Shown in pieces: positions 10,823-25,084 of a DNA stretch of 64,000 nucleotides (position 1 is the stretch's first letter; every line of letters begins with the position of its first letter). The notes beneath the pieces were generated by a model that worked only from the letters and a program-made list of their open reading frames with translations, had not been told where the DNA came from and did no database searches. This DNA comes from Siphonodentalium dalli (taxonomy: Eukaryota > Mollusca > Scaphopoda > Gadilida > Siphonodentaliidae). The stretch is taken from assembly GCA_032622095.1 (NCBI GenBank), contig CP136065.1, positions 39,249,503 to 39,313,502 on the forward strand. Reading direction: 5' to 3'. The position numbers were made by a program, and so were the translations under genes.

Positions 10823-13800
10823 CAGGGCCACCAAACTCGGTCACGTGGTTACTATTTTTAGTGTACAAATGGCCGACGGATTTATCACCTCAAAGTAAGT
10901 ACTGAGTTCTGTATAACTGTGTTGTTCAATTGACCACTAGTAGACCCACCGGAGAGAAGGCGGAGTAAAAAATTAAAATGGAAGGATTAGATAAATTTCC
11001 ATTAGATGTTTCGAGTTCTTCGTGATGCCTTCCCAACTAGTTAAACTTGCCTATTGTCGACGTATAGCAAGTTGCGATAGCGCTCAAACAATTTCACTTT
11101 AATCGTCAATACAGTCGCTAAACGGAGCTAAACTATTCATTTAAATAGTGCACGAGAAACAAAATGTCTCTGGAATATTTTTAATGTGCACTTGTTGGCA
11201 AATTGTTAACAATTGCTTGTCATAAACCTAGTTATATAAAAAAGGTAACAATATAATAGCAGATATAATGAGTTGACTATTTTCTTACTTGAGAATGATT
11301 TTTATATCTTCCACAGGTTATATATGTCGCAATGACAGAGTCATCACTACCAAATTCTCAAAAGAAGTGTGCATATGGTGTCCTACGAACAATCTACTCA
11401 GGAAAGTGTGGGGAAGCGAATAAATGGAACGAAACGTTGCCAGTTTCATACTCATGCAGGATATCAAACGATCGACAGTTCTTTACTCAACTGATTAAAG
11501 TATCTTATTAAGTTACACAATCATTATTTATTATAATTTCTAGATTATATGCACAGGGATGTGTTTATTATTAACAACACGCATAACTATTTATATGCGT
11601 CTGAAAGAACCCAAATGTGTGCATATAGTCATACCCATTTAATGTATTGCATGGGGACTATTTTTTATATATTTTGATGTACACATGCGTGCACATCTGA
11701 TGAAAGCTTCATTCCAATTCTAATACCGATACTATCCAAGTGATAATCAAATGTCAGAAGACTGAAATATCAGTACATTATTGATGTACATATAATACAC
11801 TTATCCGTGCAAATGCGATGCTTGTCCATCAGCGACTATTAAGAGGATATTACTTGGTTGGTTTGATATTAGGCCCCATATCATCCCGAGGTAACCTCAT
11901 ATTAGCCTGAGACCGAAGGCCGAAGACTGAAACGAGGTTATCGATGGTTGATATCAGGACTATACTATCAAACCAACCAATTAATATCCTAATTATTAAT
12001 TAGATTGCCTCTTAGTGCCTTAGTAACTGACAACTCTTTCATATGAGTGACGTCACCAAATCGATATCTACACGTTATTTAGTAGTGTAGTAGATAAATT
12101 ATCGCATGTCGTGAAAACTATATTACTCGGATGTGTGATAAAATGATATTACTCGGTTTAAGGGCAAATTGAAGCGATATTCACATAGTTCGATAACAGG
12201 CCGTTCTGGACAAAAATGTCATATCTAATTAATAAGGCAAAGTATTATCAGGTTTGGCGAATCCTACGTTCAACTATTATAGTTATATTCAAGTGGTATT
12301 GTTAAATTTGTACATCGAATGCACCTCCAGAACTTTGACCTGTAGCACCTAAACCGCGGAATGGGGAGGGGCTGCACGAATTCAATATAGCCGCGACTCA
12401 GTGATCTCGCTTATACACAGTCATGTTGCAATCTCAACAATACGGCAGCAAATGAACGTTATCCATATACAATTCTGTTCAGCCTTTTGCGCAAGCTTTT
12501 TTATTCAATAATCGCACAACTAAGCCTTTCTAAGTGACATTACAGATGGTCTATCTCTGTGTAAACATGTGTTATATAGTCACCGGGGTATAAAATATTA
12601 GATATGATCAAAGATCCCTGTCAAGAAATTCTTCTATCGATTAATATTGATTATATTTCGAATATGTTCTGGACTAAAAACGTGTGGTCGTTTAGCTAAC
12701 GAACAACAGTGGTTATACTGTTAACAGAGATCAGAAATTTTATTGTGTAATTTTGTCACAAATAAACGTTAATTAGACTGATTATCGCTTATAACTATGC
12801 AATAAAACAATACAAACATTAAATCTGGGTCAGTTGACGTTCGGAGCATAGCTATGGGAACACCCTAAATATATCTATCGATATGCGGTATCACCCGGTA
12901 TGGCCTGAATGGTCCGTTCTAAAATAGAACAATAAAGTGTCCCATCAAATCATCTCATTTTATAATAAATTATTCGAAATAAAATCAATATTAATTGATA
13001 GAAGCGTTTTCGGACACTGGTCTTCAATTAATATATATTATTTTATACCAATACAATTGCAATATCTATACCAATGCGAGTGCTAATTGACTAAATGCTA
13101 AATGCTAAATGACATTTGGCACCATGATTAATCATTCAAATGCACGGAGAAACAAACATGCATGGTACCGGTACCATCTTCTGCGACGCTGTTTGGTTCA
13201 TTTTTGTAAAATACGTTATGTTCGTTATGCACCTTCTATCAAATTCACGAAACGGCGATATCCACATTCAACTCTTATCGATAATTATAACTATACTTAT
13301 TCATTTCAGGATGTGCCAGACCTGGTTACAGAGTTTCGAAATATAAATTCATTTGGTCCAAAATTATATCAAAGTTCTGATATACTTACGAATACCCGAA
13401 TGCCAAATAGTTAGAATGATATCATTGAACAAGTTTCCCCCTAACTTTGACTTAGTTGGCTTTTTTAGGAGTCCGCAGATATCTTTGACGGTGTAGACAA
13501 TATATTCGTCATATTAACAATAACATCTATCCCTTGCCTCTTTCTTTTTTTTAGGACGTCAGTGTTTTTCTGCGTTATCGGTGTAGGGTGCGGTGAAATT
13601 ATACACGCCCTTAATCTCTTTCTGCGAGGTGTGCATATGGCAGTCCTGATCTTTATGCATACTAGTTTACATCTTTTAGTTCTGTTGAGCGACAGGTTTG
13701 ACTGTATGTTCCTTGGATGCATTTCAGACTATATTCTAGAGGAAATTTTCGCCTAAGAGGCCCGAAATGTCAATTATTACCGCCACCATCGGACGGTTTT

Positions 13801-15072
13801 CGTTTGCCCGACTTTTCGCCTTGGATTACAGGAATTGAATTTATCATTGGTGGGAAATGTTCAGATACCAAGTTCAACAAACGACCTATGGTAATTTTGT
13901 TATTGAATAAAATGGTGTGGAATGTATATGTGAACGAACGTGCAACAATTGTAACGCTGATCTGTGGTGAGGAGTCAAATGTACCGTTGGGTCGTGGTGA
14001 TATAAGAGGCAGCAGCAGCCAGATACTTCAGACCGAATATGTGTTGATATTGCACCGATAGTTTGAGTTTCCGCCATTCTTTATAGTATAATATAATTAT
14101 TTCGTTTGAGATATATAGATTAGAATATGTTCTTAAAGTTTCGATTGTGACGTGGACTTTTCCACCTATTGGGAAACGTGGGGTATTAGGTGGATAACTA
14201 CAACTAGAGGGGTACAATTGGAGTATTTACACTTGTGAATTATTATCTGCGAGGTGAAATTGGAAATTACAACTTTGACCATCTCCCCTTGCCGAAAAAA
14301 GACCAACAATCAGTGCCTCGAAAAACAAGTATCGGTCTCGATTGTGCTCCATAACAATTAAGTTTTTTCTGGACACAATAAGGTTTGGATTGCATGATAA
14401 TACTGTTTCACAAATTATTTTTGTATATAACGGGGAATTCGTTCCTTTGTTTCTATTGTAAGTAGATATAATAGATCGTAAAAATGTATCTGTTCCATTT
14501 GTAGGCTATCCCTGTTATATTGTCCGATAGTAGAATCGTGCATTGCTCGTAGGCGTTCTCGGCTTTGTTCCAAATGAATAAAGCTAGTTGATATTATATT
14601 ACTGTGTGGGCGTTATCATGCCTCGTATGTTGGCCGAGCGTTACCAATAGTGCATTTGAAGGCACAGAGAGGGGATAGATGCGCAAATTTGCAAGCTATA
14701 TTTAGAAAATAATGCAGGAATGTTTCTCAATTTTTGTCTATTATACCAGATGGACAAATGCTCTAAATAAAGCTCAGATGCTTCTTACTGGTGAAATTGG
14801 GATAAATGTGTTGGCGTTATCAATAAAAGCCCCAGCGCGAAAATGGGTGAAAAGTAAGAGATTGAAATTTGTGCGAGGCATCAGCTTTATACGGGACTAT
14901 ATTTCTATAAGCGGCTTTGTTCAATGGACTCAAGAAATATATAGTTCTTCTTTCGCTATTATGGCACAACAAGAATATTTGTTGCTTTCGAGAAATAAGC
15001 ATCGGAAGCGAGAATTAGCTATTTGTTATGAGTGTTTCGTTACCCATCACGTGACCGAGTTTAGTGGCCCTG
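10823..15072. mobile_element. 4.25-kb DNA element with 25-bp terminal inverted repeats
   Basis: The left end CAGGGCCACCAAACTCGG and the right end, read inverted as CAGGGCCACTAAACTCGG, match over 25 bases with one mismatch. The flanks show tatag on both sides (10818-10822, 15073-15077), a possible 5-bp target duplication. The corresponding place in unit B (about 38100-38270) lacks it. Internal frames (13109-13414, 13717-14061, 14712-15077) show no transposase motif that I recognise, so it is probably non-autonomous or decayed. Confidence 0.75.
11844..11990. mobile_element. Foldback MITE nested in the 4.25-kb element
   Basis: The arms ttggttggtttgata (about 11854-11868) and tatcaaaccaaccaa (about 11966-11980) pair over about 25 bases including the outer ggatatta/taatatcc. 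The interior has a second inverted pair, gaggtaacctc and gaggttatc. Confidence 0.6.
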
Positions 15073-15079
15073 TATAGAC

Positions 15080-17250
15080 AGTCAAAATACAAAAAAGTTA
15101 AAACGAAAATAGGCCTATTTAGCTGTAACATGTACAGCGGACAGCACACTTTTGTATTTGAGCGTGTGAATCGGCCATTTATTCTATATCCAGACATTGT
15201 ATGCTGGTGAAATGTGCTAACGTTATACATCTTACCAACTGAGCCACCATGGGTTCCAATCGGTCATATAGTCTATATTAGGTGAGGGGGTTGATTTCCA
15301 TGCCCTTCAACCTCAACAACTGAGTACTGGCCTTATATATGAAGTCAACACTGTCTGTGTGGATCTATTCAATTTGCGATGTGACTGGTGTGTGAACTGG
15401 GATAGCGTCCTGATTTTGATTGTGCCATGTGTTTTAAATTCTTGTTCCCCACTCAAGTCAGAAAGACTCTGCGCCGCATTACAGATCATATTATTGACAA
15501 TATGCAAATTTCAAAAAAACTCAACTCTCATAAGAATTTGAATTATCTTTGTGTTGGAATTATCCAGGTGAGTCATGGCAGGACAAAACTCCAGGATACA
15601 AGGTTGGAATTGTTGGTTTTTAAATTTTTGGGAGACACCACCCCGGGAATGCATATATATTGTCCATTCAGATTTCGGACACTCACCCCTCCAACCCACG
15701 TTTGTTTTCCTATGGCAATTTGGGGACCCCCCCCCCCCCCCCCCCACAAGTTTTATGAAAAGCCGTGAAAATAGCAGGATAAGACAGACGGAGGGTGTGA
15801 AATGTTTTAAATGACCATCCGGTAAGCTTAATGAAAAGTACCAGACATCTCAGTAAATCATAAAACACTCATTAACTAAACTTGTCAATAAGATGCAGAA
15901 TCCATACAAGATCTGATTCTAATTGTTCGTCCATTGAAAGTCTTAGCGACTATTTAGATATAAATATAGGATTAAGAAAAAGATATACCATTGAACCTCA
16001 GTCATGTGGTCTTATGTGCTCCCACATTAAAAGCTTCCCAAAATATTAATGATCTCACAATTCATTCACTATTGCATATCAAAGTTTCAATATATCTAGA
16101 TTATGCTGAATTGGGAGAAAAAACCATTAGCTGAAGCACAAACATTCTTGTTAGATATCCACACACTATTGAGAGATTAAATTAGGATAGTTGCATGGTG
16201 ATAAAATGTTCACTACTATCAGTAGACGAATTTCCTCTTTTAAGAGAAACAACAATCCATTTGGGGGGGGGGGGGGGGGTGGGGGGGGTTGAATGTCATT
16301 GTCGTTGGTGACCTATTCCAGTTACCGTCTGTTTAATCTAATTTGGTTTTACAAATACTATTCTTTGGGAATTATTCACGCCATTGTTTTTCACAACAAA
16401 TAGGAGGCAATCTGAAGATATTTTTGTTGCCAGTATTCTCAATAGAGCAGGCTATGGCCTCTTGCTGGACCTCAATTTTAAAGTCAAGAACGCTCCACAA
16501 CCATGGTAACATCACTATTATTCTTATCAATCCAAATTTTCAAATACATGATCACAAATCTTTATGTCAACAGTACAAACCACCACAGGCTAAAACCAAA
16601 GCACATTTATAACCATATAGTTCTGAAATTTTAGAACCTTAATTCCAATAACGTCTAGAAGGAACATATCACATTTTAACTTCAAATTAGTTCGTTCTCC
16701 AACCAAATGTTAAACGTAAAATTAACATACAGGCTATACAGTGTCATTATAACTGCCATTATATTGATAGAGGGTCGTTATTAACAACAGTACCCATTCC
16801 TCAGTTAACTATAACATGGACCCCATTAACATACCGTTCTATCTATGTGTATCAATATATCACCCCTATGACCATGGGCATGATTGTGTCAATTTTGTCT
16901 TTGCAAAATGTAACTTTGATTTAAATTTACCAAACACAATAAAATATAGCTCAATAATTCTATGTCAAATAGTTCATGGGTGATCTGACGCATGCATCTT
17001 AGTTTTCTTGTATTAAATGTTGTATTATTATGCATAACAGTCCCAGATGCACATTAATTTTATTATATATATTATATTTTATTATATATATATTCTACTT
17101 TATTATATATATATTCTATTTTATTATATAGCCAGTGAGTGGCTTGAGTTCACGACCGGTATCAACTTAGTTTGTTTACACCAGGTGTGCTACGCGTCAC
17201 GTGGGAGTTGTGCAATCCGCTTATGTCAATTAAATTGATTACGTCTTGTA
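15080..17250. other. Shared intergenic block, no gene recognised
   Basis: Similar to 38270-40480. Includes homopolymer runs: poly(C) near 15727-15745 and poly(G) near 16262-16288. A TA-rich microsatellite (about 17055-17140) is unique to this copy. Confidence 0.6.
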
Positions 17251-17339
17251 CATGAAATTTCGTAATTTAATTTCGTAACTCAACTTAAGGCTGAAGCCAT
17301 AAATTAAATTTATAACTTAAATGGAGTCATAAATTATAT

Positions 17340-18760
17340 TTATATTAAATAATTACATTTGATTTTAAGATAACCTGTTAACCTGAACGTTTACAGAAGA
17401 CATCTTCAAGTTCGACTCAAATGAATTATTTCCCTTTATATATTATCGATATGATATCGTTATTATTACTAGGAATTTATTGAAATTAGCATACAGTGTC
17501 CCTTTAAAGGCTGTATATCGGTATGTCATCTCTGTATCGGTATATTAAATTAACTCTCATCCATCCTTCCAATTGTTTACTTTAAACGCGCATTGTCCGT
17601 TAAGATAGTGTATATTTCAACTGTCCTCAATGTATGAGACACAAAACGTGTCATCTAAATGAATAACCATAAAATATATATACCATATATATCTATGACA
17701 GGCACGCGAGTCACAAATCTGAGTCATACCTAAATATAGAGTCGCGCGATGACGAAACGAAACCGAAACAGATTGGGAAGCAGCTTGTCGGGGAATTACC
17801 CAGAATTGATTTTGTTCTTCCGTAAATACGTTGCATATTCTACGCGGTCATGTCCATACATGTACGCCTGATGTCGCGGGTGGATATAGTAAATGTACAT
17901 GAATAGTAATCGACCGCCAAATATACACAGCAAACTCAATTAATCGTCATCAAAATCGTGCTGTTATACAAACCTTAGTCAGCTGTTAGTGAGGTCATGC
18001 ATTAATGTTTACAAAGCGAAGTACAATCTAACGTACGCTGACCGTATTTCGTACTCGACCAGTGTGTCGACGGCCAATTGTGCAATATATATATACTGTT
18101 ATCTCTAAATGACCGATGCACATCAAATACCTTGTAAACATGCATTCCAAGTATCCCCTAATAGGGATGGAACTCTCTGAAATAGATTTTATTGCTCGAT
18201 ACTTACGTGTTTTAGTTTTATGCTTGAAAGTATTCACAGAAGGTATGAGCTCAGTGCAGCTATGAGAGATAACTCTACCTGGAGTTTAGGTATGAGCATT
18301 CAGATAAAAATACTTTAAAATTTTATGGATCCGGGGATGGAACGCTCGTGCTATTTGCCGGTAAACTCAATCGCATTGACGTCACGCGCACATTGGGTTA
18401 AGTCCATATATTCCCGAGCGCTTAACTCTCCCCACCACGCAGAAATCGCTGGCTGTTGAACCAAACAGAGCAATTTCATAAAACAAATTTCTGTAAGGCT
18501 ATACCAAATAAACATCAATAGATTACCATCACATTTTCTTAGAAAATTGGGGCGGCGAATTTTATGTTTTATCTTTAAATTACTGCGCCACATTCAGTGA
18601 TAAAACAGTCCTATATTCACGAATGCACACATTGTGCTAAACTGTATACGCATCAGTAAAATGTAATATGTGTAAATAAACATTGATAAATTATAATACA
18701 ACTATTTGTATTTTTGTTATCTACATTGATGTATGTGTTTATATTATGAAGAACGTAATG
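17340..18760. other. Older copy of the 1.9-kb shared block, unit A
   Basis: Aligns with 1126-3130 and 22470-25000 but with more differences and a single 40-bp unit. No gene recognised. Confidence 0.7.
17508..17551. repeat. Single-copy version of the 40-bp unit, unit A older block
   Basis: One unit (ggctgtatatcggtatgtca onward) sits in the same flanking context as the arrays but is not repeated. This is the presumed unexpanded state. Confidence 0.85.
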
Positions 18761-19760
18761 GATAAGTTACGCAAGTGAAACTGGTTCATACCAAACCACA
18801 ATATTGTTATGTATAAGACTATAATTATTCCAAATATCTCTATATTTGGTATGTGTGTAAACTGTAAACGTGCTTGAACAGACTTCAGCATTTCACACAC
18901 ATCCCATGCAAGCATCACTGACATTTGCTAAATAGGGGTAGACTCATCCATGTGGATCGTTATACGTAGCTATACTTTTTTTGGAATGACGATGAATGTA
19001 TTACTGGCCTTCAACATAGTGTCATTATCGTCTATATCATCTTTGTGATAAAGGTATACCCACATTCCACAGTTTATTGTTTTAAAGCGGGTATTAGGGA
19101 CCGTTCATAGGGTAGCCAAAACATCGGGGACCGAGGCTGGTGATAATTTACGCATTATTACAGGTCTACCATTAAATACTGGTCAATTTATAAATCATGT
19201 AGTCATTCTAGACAGGTATTGTCATCCGTTCCAATATTTGCACAACCCCCAACACCAGACAATAATAACAATGAAGACACAATGTAGCTATCGATATCTG
19301 TCTCAAATATTATCAACAATTATTTGATTACTGTTAGACAAGTATTGTATTCATAATCAAATACACCAACTGGGAAACATATTTATATTGTATTCGTAAG
19401 CATCACATTTAAAAGTATTTGAATCGCTCCTCCCTGCACATAGTCGAAATAATAACAAAACATTCCACACAAATTACTGGCTGGAAAATAAAAATACGTG
19501 AACAATTTCCGCATGACGGGGGACGTCCACTTTAGTATTTACTCAGATCTCATTAAGAATTGGAAAACGGTGGGGACTAACTCCATGCACACATGTTTTC
19601 TTTGTGACTACTCATACGTCTCAAGGGGTCGATATATTTCACCCCCACCCCTTGTGAACATTTTCAGCAAATGAAAATCTCATGCCGAGGGACCTGGTAA
19701 TAGGGGTTGTGTCTCAGCCCCCCACCACACACAATGTAGTCTCATGCCAACTTTGGTTGG
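18761..19760. other. Intergenic, shared with 41850-42950
   Basis: Paralogous non-coding sequence in both units. No coding signal or other structure seen. Confidence 0.5.
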
Positions 19761-19764
19761 CTAA

Positions 19765-20055
19765 CATCGGTTAGAAGTTAAAAACACCTGACCCAACGTC
19801 GGTTGAAAATTAAATGCCTGACACATCATCTGTTAGAAATTAAACGCCTGACACATCATCGGTTAGAAATTAAACGCCTGACACATCATCGGTTAGAAAT
19901 TAAATGCCTGACACATCATCTGTTAGAAATTAAACGCCTGACACATCATCGGTTAGAAATTAAACACCTGACCCAGCGTTGGTTGGAAATCAAACGCCTG
20001 GCACAACATATGTTAGAAATTAAACGCCTGAGACAACATCTTTGGAAATTAAACG
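19765..20055. repeat. 30-bp minisatellite, about 9-10 copies
   Basis: The unit contains gttagaaattaaacgcctga and cacatcatc. Because 30 is a multiple of 3, open frames run through it on both strands; these are not taken as genes. Confidence 0.9.
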
Positions 20056-21345
20056 CTCCGTTTTATGTTATCGAGGTCATGTAAATCTCTCACAAACGTC
20101 CCATCACCTGTGAGAAATCAACAGTAATCTATCGTTGTTCATTGTTAAATGATTAGTGATTGGTTAACTCATCATTTCATAGCACCGGCGATATTGTCGT
20201 TGTCACTAATCACAAAAAGATAGCAAACATTGTAACTTTTCAATATTAATTATGTGTCAACAAAGTTAACTACGACGTGACGTCCTACTTTGAACTATGT
20301 TGTTTGATAACTAACAGTCATTCAAACAACACTGATAACGGATGAATGGCGGCAGACGCTTGATCATTTTGTCAGGTATTTTTTTTGGTAGGTTTTACCC
20401 CACATCCCGTCTAATGTATAATACCCCCGACACTCGTGTAACATCGGGTGCACTTGGAAGTTTGGACGTGGACACTCTCCCTTAAAATGAAAAAGTACCT
20501 TTATAAAAACACTCAGGTAAACCATGGTGAAAAACACTCTGCTATTTCATCTGGTGATTGGAAGAGGTAAAATTATATAATTTTATCAGGTTGTTACTCT
20601 GGCAAAATATGTCAAGTGCATCGCCACCATATTATACGCACACATGTAGACCTACCAATGTTTTTTTTTACTTTACTGAAGTGGACCCATTTCACGAATG
20701 TACTATAGTAGTATATTACTGGGATTTAAGCGTGTGTGTGATGGTTCTATAGTAATTCTACTAGGTTAATTTACCTCGATATTAATTACCACGGTATAGC
20801 ACTTTGGTACTTTTTTGGTAGCATTAAAATTTGCTATTGTGAAATAGAGTTATCGCTCATGTCCGTGTGACAATACTCTGGTAAAAACCAGGTAAACCAC
20901 GCTTTACATGGCTCTACTCTGGTAAAATTTCGACTGTCGGATAAACAATGGTATGCTCTGGTAAAAGCCATGTAAAGTCCATGTAAAATGACATAACTTT
21001 GTAAATTCCAATTAAAGGCACGATGTACCCCACTTAAATTATACTCTGGTAACTCATGGCGTATTACCATTACATACACAACATTAACAACATGGGAGAC
21101 TATGTACCATCAATTTTTAAATTGATTGGAATCCACCTATCAGGGTTATTTCTAGTGTGGACTTAAATATACAAAACAACAATAAACACAACCCTACCCA
21201 TCTAAATTATTGTCGCTGCATTGTTGAAATACGTTTTTCAGTATCAGTGTAGACTTGAATCAAGTCTGAACTGCACCAAAGACAACATACCAGACTTTAG
21301 TCTAGAAATAACACAAACACTCATACTATCATTCCCCTGGTATTA
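20056..21345. other. Intergenic, no gene recognised
   Basis: Between about 20870 and 21060 a short motif (actctggtaaa) recurs irregularly. The remainder is AT-rich and unremarkable. Confidence 0.5.
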
Positions 21346-21423
21346 CTTGTATATTATTGTATGGTATTACCTCAACTCATTCGAAATCACAGGGTGTGTT
21401 ATTAGCTGCCATATAACATTAAT

Positions 21424-22339
21424 ATGAAAGTGTCAATGACACTGTAGCTCAACTTAGGTATGGGAATAATTTAATGGTTGACAGTAAATGGAGGAATAGG
21501 AAAGGTGCTAATTGAATTGTCTAAGTAAGACTAGATGTACATGTCAATATCAACATTCATGACAGGTTTCATAATGATCGGATCAGGGATGTGGTGATTA
21601 TGGTGTGCCAAAGGATTTATTGATGCAAAGAGAAAATTCTAAAATAGTCACCGGCAGCCATGTTTTTTTTCCGAATTACCCCAAAATGACCTGTTCCCAT
21701 CTACAGCCTTTACAAATCTCATAATGATCTGATCAAATGTACGACCTGTAGCCCATGCCAAAGGATTTAGTCATGCAAAGAGTAAAATCCAAGATGGCTG
21801 CTGGCGGCCATATTTTTTGGCCGAACGACCCCAAAATTACTCAATCCCATCTACATGTCATTGTTAACATCCATGACAAATTTCATGAAGTTCTGACCAA
21901 GGCTACAACCTGTAGCCCGCGCCAAAGAATTTAGTCATGCAAAGAGTAAAATCCAAGACGGCTGCTGGCGGCCATGTTTTTTGGCTGAACGATCCCGAAA
22001 TCACTCATTCCCATCTAAGTGTCAATATTAACATCCATGACAAATTTCATGATGATCAGACGAACAGTACGACCTGTAGCCCGCGCCAATGGATTGAATT
22101 TTGAAATCCAAGATGGCCACCAGTGGCCATGTTTTTTGGCCGAATGACCCCAAAATGACTCGTTCCCTCTACATGTCAATGTCAACATTCATGACAAATT
22201 TCATAAAGATCAGACCAAAGGTACGACCTGTAGCCCGTGCCAAAGGAAATTGTTGACGGACACACGACACACGCACACACGGACGACGGACGCCAAACCA
22301 TGGCAATAGCTCAAACTTACAAAGTAAGTTGAGCTAACT
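21424..22339. mobile_element. 'AAGATGGC' module element with 12-bp inverted ends (unit B)
   Basis: Same element at the paralogous site: inverted ends at 21445-21456 and 22325-22336. It was carried along by the segmental duplication. Confidence 0.7.
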
Positions 22340-22469
22340 AGGGGATGTAGAATTCATTTATTCACAAAACTAGAAACCAACCCATATAGAAAGCACCATG
22401 GTTGTAGTGCCATTTTTATTCATTCTGCGCACAGCATAACATATTAAACAGTTAGATGTATATTAAATT

Positions 22470-25000
22470 ATTAGATTTGATTTTAAGATAACATGTTAAC
22501 CTGAACGTTTACAGAAGACATCGTCCACTCAAATGAATTATTCCCCTTTATATATTATCGATATTAGATCGTGATTATTACCGGGAATTTATTGAAATTG
22601 GCGTACAGTGTGACTTTAAAGGCTGTAGATCGGTATATCATCTATGTACCGGTATCTTAAGGCGGTAGATCGGTATATCATCTCTGTATCGGTATCTTAA
22701 TGCTGTAGATCGGTATATCATCTCTGTATCGGTATCTTAATGCTGTAGATCGGTATATCATCTCTGTATCGGTATCTTAAGGCTGTAGATCGGTATGTCA
22801 TCTCTGTACCGGTATCTTAAGGCTGCAGATCGGTATATCATCTCTGTACCGGTATCTTAAGGCTGTATATCGGTATATCATATCTGTAGCGGTATCTTAA
22901 GGCTGTAGATCGGTATATCATATCTGTACCATATCTTAAGGCTGCAGATCGGTATGTCATCTCTGTACCGGTATCTTAAGGCTGCAGATCGGTATATCAT
23001 CTCTGTACCGGTATCTTAAGGCTGTATGTCGGTATATCATCTCTTTACCGGTATCTTAAGGCTGTATTTCGGTATATCATCTCTGTACCGGTATCTTAAG
23101 GCTGTAGATCGGTATGCCATCTCTGTACCGGTATCTTAAGGCTGCAGATCGGTATATCATCTCTGTACCGGTATCTTAAGGCTGTATGTCGGTATATCAT
23201 CTCTGTACCGGTATCTTAAGGCTGTATGTCGGTATATCATCTCTGTACCGATATCTTAAGCTATATGTCGGTATATCATCTCTGTACCGAGAGCTTAAGG
23301 CTATATGTCGGTATATCATCTATTTACCGGTATCTTAAGGTTGTATATCGGTATGTCATCTCTGTACCGGTATCTTAAGGCTGCAGATCGGTATATAATC
23401 TCTGTACCGGTATCTTAAGGCTGTATGTCGGTATATCATCTCTGTACCGGTATATTAAGGCTGTATGTCGGTATATCATCTCTTTACCGGTATCTTAAGG
23501 CTGTATATCGGTATATCATCTCTGTACCGGTATCTTAAGGCTGTATATCGTTATATCATCTCTGTACCGGTATCTTAAGGCTGCAGATCGGTATATCATC
23601 TCTGTACCGGTATCTTAAGGCTGTAGATCGGTATATCATCTCTGTACCGGTATCTTAAGGCTGTAGATCGGTATATCATCTCTGTACCGATATCTTAAGG
23701 CTGTATATCGTTATATCATATCTGTACCGGTATCTTAAGGCGGTATATCGTTATATCATCTCTGTACCGGTATCTTAAGGCTGTAGATCGGTTAATCATC
23801 TCTGTACCGGTATCTTATATTAGCTCTTATCCATCCTTCCAATAATTTAACCTTAAACGATCATTGACCATTAAGAAAGTATATATTTCAACAACATGTA
23901 CTGCGTGTTTGAGACAAAAAACGTTTCTCCGAATAACCATTAAATATATATATGACAGTCACACGAGTCATACCTAAATATAGAGTCATGCCTAAATATA
24001 GAGTCGCACGATGACGAAACGAACCCGAAACAGATTGTGGAGCAGCTTGTCGGGGAATTACCCAGAATCTATTTTGTACTTCCGTAAATACGTTGCATAT
24101 TCTACGCCGTTATGTCTATACATGTACGCCTGATATCGCGGGTGGATATATACATGTATATTAAATGTATATGAATAGTAATCGACCGCCAAATATACAC
24201 AACACACTCAATTCATCGCCATCAAAGTCGTGCTGTTATATAAACCTTAGTGAGGACAAAGCGAATTACAATATAACGTACGCTGACCTTATTGCGTACT
24301 CGAATGGCTAATTGTGCAATATAATTTTCTCTCTAAACGACAGCTGCGCATCAAATACCTCGTAAACATGCATTCCAAGTATCCCCTAATAGGGATGGAA
24401 CTCTCTGAAATAGATTTTATTGTCTGACACTTACGTGTTTTAGTTTTATGTTTGAAAGTATTCACAGAAGGTATACACTCAGTTGATCTAAGTATAATAG
24501 CTATATGAGATAACTCTACCTGGAGTTTGGGTATGAGTATTCACACCAATCGATTGTATAACACAATGAGTATTCAGATAAAAATACTTTAAAACTTTAT
24601 GGATCCGGGGATGGAACGCTCGTACCTTTTTCCGGTAAACTTAATCGGATTGATGCGATGAACAGTTTTGACTGGTTAAAGTCCATGTATTCCCGAGGGA
24701 TGGCTAAGCTCTCCCCACCATGCAGTAATCGCTGTCGGCTGAACTAAACAGATCAATTTCATAAAACAAATTTGTGTACGGCTATACCAAATAAACACCA
24801 ATAGATTATCATCACATTTTATTGGAAAATTGAGGCGCAGGATTTTATGTTTTATCATTTATATACTGCATGTGCCCCATTCAGTTTCCGTCCTACATAT
24901 AAACGAATACATACATTGTGCTAAGTTGAAGAAATATATGCATCAGTACAATGTAATAGTGTGTAAATAAACAGGGATCATTCAAGTGTTTGTATATTTG
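22470..25000. other. Shared block, unit B, containing the 30-copy array
   Basis: Nearly identical to 1126-3130 outside the minisatellite. No gene recognised. Confidence 0.75.
22621..23818. repeat. 40-bp minisatellite, about 30 copies
   Basis: Same unit as at 1268-1907 but nearly twice as long, at the same place in unit B. A few 38-39 bp units occur, for example near 22930 and 23262. Confidence 0.93.
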
Positions 25001-25084
25001 TCGCCTGCGTGGCTATATGGGTATATATATGTATATAAAGAAAGTTATGGACAAGTTATTTCAGGTGAAGCTAGTTCATACAAA

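Larger units (their letters stand above)
1..21345. other. Segmental duplication unit A
   Basis: Position 1 corresponds to 21346 and to about 50155. Bases 1-5450 match 21346-30240 closely apart from array length and one transposon. From the gene outward the match to unit B is weaker (8091-8516 with 36117-36510; 9390-10805 with 36550-38100; 15080-17250 with 38270-40480; 17250-21340 with 40480-44600). Confidence 0.8.

Noticed and set aside
13717-14061. 114-residue frame inside the 4.25-kb element as a transposase
   Set aside because: No catalytic DDE/D pattern, BED finger or other domain could be identified.
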